Shown here: positions 56,371 to 64,000 of the stretch, piece by piece
Numbering within the stretch: position 1 is the first letter of the stretch
Layout of the letters: every line of letters begins with the position of its first letter
Origin: Theodoxus fluviatilis
Taxonomy: Eukaryota > Mollusca > Gastropoda > Cycloneritida > Neritidae
Assembly: GCA_034096865.1 (NCBI GenBank)
Contig: JAWQFJ010002854.1
Span: forward strand, 55,078-119,077
Reading direction: 5' to 3'
DNA: 64,000 nt
Position numbers and translations under genes: made by a program
Notes under the pieces: model-generated
Told to the model about the DNA's origin: nothing
The model's database searches: none
Seen by the model: the letters and a program-made list of their open reading frames with translations, nothing else

Positions 56371-56657
56371 GTGCTTTAAAATCTGGAAACGGTGGGTATG
56401 CCGTATCAGATGAGGAGAAAGCGAAGACTCTAAACACGTTTTTCTCTAGTGATTTCACTGAGGAAGACAAGACCAGTGTACCTCTTCTGCCTGAGGGAGA
56501 GTATTCTAGGGGTGTTACTGTGACTGATATTATTATAACGCCAGACGCAGTGCGTAAGAAATTAAACGATCTCGACACCTCTAAAGCTCAGGGACCAGAC
56601 AAGATACCACCAAGAGTGCCGAAGGAATTATCTAGTGGCAGGTTTCACGATAACTGA
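56334..56657 (+). pseudogene. LINE-D pre-RT fragment
   Basis: Frame encoding GISALKSGNGGYAVSDEEKA, LNTFFSSDFTEED and TSKAQGPDKIPPRVPKEL, the block just before RT domain 1 in CR1. The protein then ends within 8 codons at the deletion junction. Confidence 0.7.
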
Positions 56658-56781
56658 GCTCTTGGATGTGTGTAAACTTTGTGTTCAAATTACTTGTTTA
56701 CTGTGTTGATTTTCATTATTTTTTCTGTTGTGCACGCATCAGAGTAATAATTGAAATAAAAAATTGAAAATGAAAAAAAAA

Positions 56782-59066
56782 AAGTTTGAGCATGTGCTTG
56801 CGAGAGCGTTTTTTTAAAAGCGATCGTGTGGATCTTGACAGACGGCATTTACTTTCTGTGTCATGACCACATTTCGAAGTTTGAGTGCAGACACGAAAAC
56901 AACACCCAAATTTAATAACAACTGTGTTATTCAATCCAGCTATCATCAATTTAAGTCTCTGAATCAACAAAATAAAAAATAAAAATGAATTAGAACGTTA
57001 AAAGCCCCAATGGAAAATTTTCGCCAATCAGCAGAAGTCGTCTGTCAGAAAAAACGCACGTGCCTTCCCTGCAAGGCAGGCCTATTTTTACAGATCGGAT
57101 GCCTTTTTTACGTTGTTATTTTTGCTTGTTGGTATTATTTCATGGATAATCTGCATCGGAAAGTCGTTATTTCAGCAACAGAATTAAAAAGTCGCAAAAA
57201 GGAAGCATTTTCTTCGATCTCTGACCAGCGTCTGTCAGATGACGCAACGATCAGCAGCCTTCAGTTTATTTCGGAAATTTCCAAGTATTTTACCGTACGT
57301 GACGAACAAGCACGCGAGATCGTTTGAAAATAAAAGAGAACGAGACACATCGCAGAGAGAAACACGTTTCACCGTTTTTAGTGCCTTTTGGTCGAGTTTT
57401 GTTGTATCTGTCAGCAACGATCAACAACCACACGATCGAAACAGCGACACACGCGAACAGATTTCCGTCGCTTGTGGCCGGCAAGTGGTGAATGCTTGAG
57501 TATGTTTGCAGAGTTTCGAAAGCAAAAACGTTTTTCTTTTGTCTCCCATACTTGTAATGGTTTACTTTGCACTTGTTATTGTGAAAACCGACAGTTTGTG
57601 GGTACCAGCAGTTAATCCTGGCTATCGCTGGTCGATTGTTGCCTTCTGTCACAGGCGGAGTTGGCGATTGGGCTAGTCCACTGTTGCGGCACCCCTCTCG
57701 CTCAAGCTATTTTTAGAATGCCGTTGTCTCTCAACCGCTGCTCAGCAGTTTGGAATGCTCTCGCAGGGGGTGTTGGGTCAAGAGTACTACGCAGGTGCTG
57801 AGTACGCTGATTTCACTACCCCTACCTCAAAACAGAGCATCGCAGAAACACGTTTCACCGTTTTTAGTGCCTTTTTGAGTTTTGCTGTATATGTCAGCAA
57901 CGTTCAACCACCACACGATCAACACAGCGACACACGCTAACAGATTTCCGTCTCTCTCTCTCTCTCTCTCACTCACACACGCATGCACGCACGCACGCAC
58001 GCACACACACTTTTGGTAAATTAGTTGTAGATGTTTGTTTTTTAAATTTACAATGCAAAAGTGTTGTGGAGACTCTCCAGACTTCATTTGTGTTAAACTC
58101 AAAACTTGATTTTTGATGATTTTTTTTTACGAAGTAGCAAAGGCTGTGTGCCCCCTTAAAGCTTGCATGTATGCATTTCTGATTGCTTTTCTATGGCCAT
58201 AAGTTAGGTTGTACTGAAATTGAAGAAGTTTGGGATTGTTTTCCTTGAAGCAAGTAACTGCGAGTTTGACCCCGTTTTTGAATTTGGGGGGGGGGGGGGG
58301 GTCGTTTGAGTCCACCCATGTCATTGTGATTGAGTCAAATATCTATCTGTTATGTGGATATGATTTATAGATGTTTGGTTTTCAATTTTAGAATGATTTC
58401 TTTATCTAGTGATGACTCCTGAGGTCTACAGGAAACGGTAAAGACAGAATTATTCTAAATTTAGCGTCATTTATCTGTCAACCATCCTTCTGATCAATGT
58501 TGTCACTTTTATTGCAAGTTTACTACTTTTCTTAAGGTGTACATAGTGTATGTTAAAGATGATTGTCATTGGTTGCTTCCAAACAACATTTTGTAGCAGT
58601 TATGATGCACTGAAGTTGTAAAAGCATTTTTTGTGGTTTCAGGATATATCGTCTTTGAACATCAATAACTTTGGAAATAAGTATGTTCATATACATTTTT
58701 TTACTGTTTTAGGTAGAAATAAAGTTGAACTCTTTGTGCAAACTGTTTTTGGGGCCCTGGTTGACTTTTTATTTTTCATGAATGATTGGGTGTATTGGTA
58801 AACTGCAGTATGCAATATCGTGAAACCTGCCTAGTGTAGTGTTTTTAGTAATTGACAAGTTATAATGCGTGACGAAGACAGTGAAAACAACAACAAAAAA
58901 CATGTATGTGCATTGACTCTTGTTTAAAAAAAGATCATAACTGCAAATATACTGTTATTGCAGGGATTGTTTGTGTATCTTCAGGAGTCTTAACAGGCCT
59001 GATAAAACCTTAGTCAGTGACAATTCTATGCAGACTCTTGAGAAAGAGCAGTGAGGTTTTGCCTAC
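56782..59066. other. AT-rich region with one direct repeat, no gene seen
   Basis: A segment of about 105 bp (tttcaccgtttttagtgcct ... cacgcgaacagatttccgtc) occurs at 57366-57472 and again at 57846-57952. There is also a short CT/CGCA microsatellite near 57950-58012 and a G run at 58288-58303. Short ORFs have no recognisable similarity. Confidence 0.5.
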
Positions 59067-59633
59067 TAGACTTGTTCAGGAGTATAAAGCGCTGCATGAG
59101 CGCTTCATGTTGGCAATTGAGCGCTCTTTGCCTCTCCTGAACACCTACAGATTTAGTGCCGGTAGGCGAATTCTCTAGTTTACTAGAATGGGAGTGAAAC
59201 ACGTGCAGCGCTTCGCCTCCTAAACAAGCCTCTTGTGCAGCACTTCACTTGTTAAAGGGGAGGTAAATCTTCTGCGCCCCATGTTGTGTTGCTAAACACT
59301 AAGAAAGTGTTTTCTTTGCCTCAGACATCGTTTATGCACGTTTAAATGTATTCTGCATGAATACAGTCCACTACTGTGTCATCCTTACTTGCCATTACTC
59401 GCGCATACAGCGCGCTTGGGGCAAATAAAGCCCGTTCCAGTCCCAAAATGATGTTTCTGAGGGTTATTTTACGCATCAACGGCCAGTGCGGGATCGAAGA
59501 TGCCATTTTGAAAATCGTGTGAATCACCTCGGATCTGTTATGCACAGCACTGCACATCGCTGAGTGAATCACGCCCCAAAATTGCTGTTCATGAGTGAAA
59601 CACGTGCAGCGCTGCGCCTCCTGAACAAGCCTA
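59067..59633. mobile_element. MITE with about 30-bp terminal inverted repeats
   Basis: The left end TAGACTTGTTCAGGAG and the right-end complement TAGGCTTGTTCAGGAG are followed on both sides by GCGCTGCA-rich sequence. An internal partial copy of the right end lies at 59192-59229. The 123-codon minus frame across it (59342-59713) overruns the right end and is not considered a gene. Confidence 0.65.
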
Positions 59634-60573
59634 GTATCTGCAAATAATGCTGACAAAGAAGTCAGGGAATCAAACTTGGATGCCACACTAAACATCATAC
59701 TTTGTCTGATCATTGCAGGAATCTGAATCTCACATAAACTTCAAGAATGCATTTCCACTACAGCAACACATGCATTATCTAGGGAGAATGTGTAAATGTA
59801 GGAAAAGCATTTATTGACTATTTTTATTGACATGTGACAGAAGACTACTACAATGGTAAGATCAATAATTATATTCTCATTTTTGTGGCATAAGTTACTG
59901 ATAATTAAATCAATAATGGAAAACAGACATCTTCAATCATCAAATATTTCACAAAATCAAACAAAAGTACATAATTTTTGCATACTTAATAAAATATACA
60001 CAGTACTACTGAAGTCTACATCATCAAAACATACTTAATGATATATACACCACTACTGAAGTCTAAATAACAGTCAAAACAGTTTTGCTCAGTTGTACTT
60101 GGTGATGGCATGAATAAAGTTATTTAACACTGTTTGTAACTGTACAGCTCCCGCAGGAGTTTTTATACAAGTTTTCATGAAAAATAGGTAATAGAATCAC
60201 TGACCATTCTGGGACCTCCGGAGATATAATATAGTTGTTTGTTTTGCATTCAAGAATACAGAGTTCAGTTATTGTTCTAAGTAGAAAAAACTTTTTTTAC
60301 ATCTTTCAACTTGTGTTGTCTCTCGACTGACTTTTTCTTTGTCAAAACTTGCACCTGTAAGCATCATATAGAATTTGTGTTTGATCATACTTTGAATGAA
60401 TCAGTCCCTGACAGGAAGTGCATTTTTGCCACATTGTATAATCCGCTGTGTCCCTAATCTCATGAGCCAGGCAATTTGTATATTTGGCATAACCTGATTC
60501 AGACAGTTGGACACCATTTCAGTTTATTTTGAGTCTGGTTTACTCAATTTGAATCTCTTTCTACCAGATCTCT
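59634..60573. other. nothing recognised
   Basis: AT-rich sequence, possibly the 3' side of the MULE-like element. No ORF longer than 61 codons. Confidence 0.45.
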
Positions 60574-61215
60574 TCATAGTGGAATAAAACGCTGTAGTTC
60601 TCTGAGCCTTGAAATTGCTACATTACCTGCAAACTTCTCCTGCACTTCAAATTGGTGTTGCTGTAAATCTTTAAATTTTTCAAGACCTCTTCCAATGCCT
60701 ACTGCTGATTTTTCTACATGATACTTGACTGAGGGACCTTTCTCTGTAGAAGGTACAACCCACTGATTGTTATTATCAGGACTAACTTGAATGCCAGACA
60801 CTTTCAGAGCACTCCTGTGCCTGTTTCGAATTTCTCTAAGTCTGTGTGTTACTTTGCCCTTTCCATGTTTAATCAACTGTTCACAAGCCTTGTCTCTGGA
60901 TATTTTGAGTAAGACAATCAGCAGGGCATCTACACGTTTGTTCTGCTCTCTACTGAAATAAATGTCTTTCATAATGCGATGGAGGGCTTCTGCATACATA
61001 TTAGTATTAGAAATACAACCTCGTCGAAAACATGCAGCCCAATATTTGACTTTGTTCTCTGTGAGATTTGTGTTTCTAAAATAATCATGAAATTTTGGAA
61101 ATTGTTCCTTGGTATATACATGAAATTCAGACAATTTCTTTTGAAACAACCCTTCTTCCAGTTCAGTACGAAGCATGTATAAATATGCATAAAGTTCAAC
61201 TTGCCTTTCTTTCAT
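60574..61215 (-). CDS. MULE transposase C-terminal exon
   Basis: Starts after an acceptor-like ctgacaaag; encodes MKERQVELYAYLYMLRTELE, then KVKYWAACFRRGCISNTNMY, AEALHRIMKDIYFSREQNKR and HRSALKV, ending FIPL and a stop. The W-x3-CFR...NTNMxxEALHR pattern is that of the helical region after the DDE core in animal MULE proteins. 213 codons, intact. Confidence 0.65.
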   Translation of the reverse strand: MKERQVELYAYLYMLRTELEEGLFQKKLSEFHVYTKEQFPKFHDYFRNTNLTENKVKYWAACFRRGCISNTNMYAEALHRIMKDIYFSREQNKRVDALLIVLLKISRDKACEQLIKHGKGKVTHRLREIRNRHRSALKVSGIQVSPDNNNQWVVPSTEKGPSVKYHVEKSAVGIGRGLEKFKDLQQHQFEVQEKFAGNVAISRLRELQRFIPL

Positions 61216-61352
61216 CTTTGTCAGGTACCAGAGTACTCAGTTTTTTCTTTCAAGCCTTATCTACATGCCATACATGTACAGTATAACCTCCTGTCAGGTA
61301 CAGAAAAGACACTACACCATGCATTATAGAAAGAGGGGGCTAGATCACTCAC

Positions 61353-62356
61353 CTTTGTTAGCTGCTTTCAAGGCTCGCATGAATACTTCAAGTATTTCTG
61401 AATCTTCTCGATTGGATAATGCCCATGCTACAGGGATAGCTTCTCCAAAGTCATCAGTTACAAGGATTGTAGTGAGAGGAAATGCATAGTGTGCGGTGGA
61501 ATGTGTGAGTCAATGAAAAGCATATTACTTGAGAAACACTTCATCATCTCCTTCTGAAACTGTGTTTGAATGCAGAGTAAGAAATATTCCTTGTGCAGGC
61601 CAGCAATGCTGTCAATTTCCCCCTGTGGTCTGAAAAAGATTATAGGATTGTCATTTCCCTGTGATAATTCCTCAACCCACAGCTGAACACTTCGGGCATC
61701 ATTTGAATCCTTTTGAGAGTTAGAAATTAATATTGAACCTGTGTTTTATATTTTGTATATTTTTTCTTGTTATAAGACAATCCCTATCAACTTCTTCAAA
61801 TTTGTCTCGAATATCACTGAGAATTCTGTTTGTTTCCACTCCTGTTGATAATTAAGCTGCAATGAAAGAACGCATGTCATCTGACAATTTCAAATGGCAC
61901 AATTCTTTCTTGTGCCCAGTATGGTCAAGACAGAAAACTGCAGTGACACGTCCACTGTCTAAATTCTGTGTAGCAGTAATGCGACTTGTGCATTTCGTAG
62001 ACATCTTACAAGAACCCTGAATCTTTACACTTCTCTTACCATTTGACGGATGCTTATTTCTACTTCTTTGAGAACGATTGCAATAGTAGAATTCAGCAAT
62101 ATGCCCCTTGCTCTTTTTTGCTCCTCGCTGTTTCACAAATGAAGACAAAGTTTCTTTTTCAATTTTGCACTTCCAACTTTCAAAACTTTCCCAGGTATCA
62201 AATGTTTCCTTCTCAAGTTTTAAGATTTTGTCATGGGCAATGTTATGATGATAGATTAAGTCTGCCAGCTTGTAAGTTACAAAGTCACAATTCTGACAAT
62301 GGCGTGAGCTTCTTCTTGGAGGTATTTCTTTCTGTGGATGATATTTTTATATGTGC
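61353..62356 (-). pseudogene. MULE transposase DNA-binding and DDE core, decayed
   Basis: Recognisable pieces on the minus strand: CQNCDFVTYKLADLIYHHNI (C2H2), DTWESFESWKCKIEKET, YYCNRS, CTSRITATQNLDSGRVTAVF, then MLFIDS (first catalytic Asp). After a one- or two-base deletion come TILVTDDFGEAIPVAWALSN and REDSEILEVFMRALKAANK, ending at donor gtgagtga (61352). At least three frame breaks; the 62148-61852 part is open (98 codons). Confidence 0.7.
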
Positions 62357-62357
62357 C

Positions 62358-64000
62358 TTAAAAAGCATCTCTCCTCGACATGGATAGTGAACAGTGTGGG
62401 CATGTCCTTATCTTTGCTTTCTTGGGAGTTGTACATGCGGAGACAGGCCTTGGGGCAGCAGGGGTGGGAACAGACCTTGGAGCAGTGGGGGTGGGGACAG
62501 ATCTTGGGATAGTGGGGGTGGGGGTTGGAGCAGGCCTTGGGACAGTGGGGGTGGGGATAGGGTCAGGCCTTGGGACAGTGGGGGTGGGGATAGAGTCAGG
62601 CCTTGGTGCAGTGGGGGTGGGGGTAGGGACAGACCTTGGTGCAGTGGGGGTAGGGACAAACCTTGATGCAGTGGGGGTTGGGCTAGGGACAGATCTTGGT
62701 GCAATGGGGGTTGGGGTTGGGGCAGACCTTGGTGCAGTGGGGGTGGGGGTAGGGACAGACCTTGGTGCGGTGGGGGTGGGACAAACCTTGATGCAGTGGG
62801 GGTGGGGGTAGGGACAGACCTTGGTGCAGTGGGGGTGGGGGTAGGGACAGACCTTGGTGCAGTGGGGGTGGGGGTAGGGACAGACCTTGGTGCAGTGGGG
62901 GTGGGGGTAGGGACAGACCTTGGTGGAGTGGGGTTTGGGGTAGAGACAGGTCTTTGTGCAGTGGCGGTGGGGGTAGGGACAGACCTTGGTGAAGTGGGGT
63001 TTGGGGTACAGACAGACCTTGGTGCAGTGGGGGTGGGGGTAGGGACAAACCTTGGTGCAGTGGGGGTGGGGACAGGCTTTGGTGCAGTTGGGGTGGGGGT
63101 GAAGAAGGGTCTTTGTACAGTGGGAGTGGGGATAGAGACAGGTCTTTGTACAGTAGGAGTGGGGGTAAAGACAGGTCTTTGTGCAGCGGGGGTGGGGGTG
63201 GGGACAGGCCTTGATGCAGCGGGGGTGGGAATAGGGACAGGCCTTGGCCCACTGAGGGTGGGGACAGGCCTTGGTGCCCTGAAGGTGGGAACAGACCTTG
63301 GTGCTTTGGGGGTGGAAGTGGATGAGGAGAAGTTGTTTTGTGGCTTGGATGATGTTGCTCTTGGCTTGCGTTTCTTGGTCTGAGTTTGCCATGGCGAGAT
63401 GGTGGTTTGTGTCTGCATGGCTGGCAAGATCAGGTCTAAGTTCACTCTGCCAGATGCAAACCATGCCATCATGACCCTTCTGAAATACCTATCATATTGG
63501 GTAGGGTCATGGAGATATGACCTCCTAGTACTGTCATAGGGACGTGTCAGCTCCTGGAATATCTGCTCATTTTGTGCTGCAATGACAGCGCACAACACAG
63601 ATATCACACCACAAACATTCCCACACCTTTGGAGTGGGTAGTTCAGGCATAGTGGTGAACATATATGGGGAGAACCATCATGAGTGGGATTGTGAGCATG
63701 TGCTATCAGCAGGGGATGAACTACACCACAACCAAAAACTGACAGAATGGGTGACAGTTTCTCCCCTAGGTCAGCTGGGCACTCCCAGCCCAAAGTGTCA
63801 CAGAAGACAACAGTTGGAGACTGCTTGACTGAGATGTCAACCACAGCCAGTGCCCAGTGACAACTTGACCGTGTGTACGTGGATACAAATGGCCCTTTGA
63901 GACCCATGCCTACATTGACTACACAAATAACCTTGGAGATGTTTTTCAAACTTCTGCCCTTCAATTGTCGTAGAAGACCATCAGGGCTGGTAGCATTCAG
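62358..64000 (-). CDS. C48 (Ulp1-like) cysteine protease with proline-rich tail, 5' truncated by window
   Basis: Open from the right edge (LNATSPDGLLRQLKGRS) leftward. The catalytic pattern of Ulp1/C48 enzymes is present: CHWALAVVDI (His codon about 63857-63859), VVFCDTLGW (Asp about 63797-63799), PLQRCGNVCGVISVLCAV (Gln about 63629-63631, Cys about 63611-63613). After about residue 190 the protein becomes PTPTAPRSV-type repeats encoded by a minisatellite. Across the repeat two frames are open: one ends at 62408, the other (from 63464) ends CPHCSLSMSRRDAF at 62358. Such proteases cleave SUMO/ubiquitin-like tags (family knowledge); the role here is unknown. Confidence 0.7.
62440..63330. repeat. 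33-bp minisatellite encoding TAPRSVPTPTP repeats
   Basis: About 25 units of cagtgggggtgggggtaggg plus acagaccttggtg, some shortened to 27 or 24 bp, all multiples of three. It is open in more than one frame on the minus strand. It links the protease to the zinc-finger part. Confidence 0.92.

Larger units (their letters stand above)
54332..56781 (+). mobile_element. CR1-like non-LTR retrotransposon (LINE-D), internally deleted
   Basis: ORF1 (54332-55162) followed by a frameshifted ORF2 containing endonuclease and the very start of the RT. Sequence then jumps to a short 3' end with aataaaaaattgaaaatg and poly-A at 56752-56781. Most of the RT domain is missing. Confidence 0.8.
60574..64000 (-). 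mobile_element. MULE-like DNA transposon with upstream Ulp1-type protease and zinc fingers
   Basis: On the minus strand the order is C48 protease, proline-rich repeat, two C2H2 motifs (CPHC near 62395, CQNC near 62300), a FLYWCH/FAR1-like region (62040-62240), MULE DDE core (61353-61860), then an intron and a MULE C-terminal part (60574-61215). Frameshifts and stops break it near 62357, 62330, 61855, 61740 and 61510. It continues beyond the right edge. One element encoding all parts is an inference from order, strand and near-continuous frames. Confidence 0.65.

Noticed and set aside
58127..58324. 65-codon minus-strand ORF starting near a poly-G run
   Set aside because: The PPPPP stretch comes from the G run. 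No similarity recognised.
59342..59713. 123-codon minus-strand ORF as a gene
   Set aside because: It overlaps the MITE terminus and shows no domain or splice context.

Overview
This is a gene-poor, repeat-saturated piece of an animal nuclear genome. Three things point to a mollusc, probably a gastropod: a UBR4 gene of metazoan type with GT-AG introns, several invertebrate-type non-LTR retrotransposon families, and short repeats of kinds I associate with molluscan genomes. The species cannot be fixed from the sequence alone.

Region 1 (1-21.6 kb) is part of the gene for the giant E3 ligase UBR4, on the minus strand. Thirteen consecutive exons can be placed. Together they give 652 codons with no stop, and all 12 junctions are in phase. 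Introns carry almost all the length and are filled with tandem arrays (unit sizes 28, 41, 47, 53, 61, 63, 71, 83 and 114 bp), CA/GA/poly-G tracts, tRNA-derived SINEs, a dispersed SINE-like repeat always in one orientation, two copies of an element loaded with AGGTCA half-sites, and a 721-bp terminal-inverted-repeat element carrying a putative first exon. The largest array is 5.3 kb of a 47-bp unit. In two introns the tandem unit contains a copy of the adjacent real 5' splice site.

Region 2 (22-33.1 kb) is a graveyard of non-LTR retrotransposons: an RTE-like LINE with a 464-codon reverse transcriptase ORF, three pieces of a second LINE family joined at long CT and CTCA arrays, nested fragments and a foldback element.

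Region 3 (33.7-50.9 kb) is a minus-strand PIF/Harbinger (HARBI1-like) transposase gene of four exons. Its second intron is about 13.9 kb and holds a duplicated CRE-plus-first-exon segment with a P2X7-like YQFEP end, and an L2/CR1-like LINE with an intact 1,052-codon ORF1. It also holds an inverted LINE tail and many GA/GT tracts.

Region 4 (50.9-53.5 kb) is a tandem run of four long-armed foldback units. Region 5 (54.3-56.8 kb) is a decayed CR1-like LINE. Region 6 (57-60.5 kb) is AT-rich, with a MITE. Region 7 (60.6-64 kb, minus strand) is a decayed MULE transposase. Directly upstream of it lies a C48 (Ulp1-like) protease, joined by a proline-rich minisatellite and C2H2 zinc fingers. It runs off the right edge.

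The only clear host gene is UBR4; the rest is mobile-element or satellite sequence. The most unusual items are the Ulp1/zinc-finger/MULE arrangement, the splice-donor-bearing minisatellites in UBR4, and the Harbinger gene split by nested elements.
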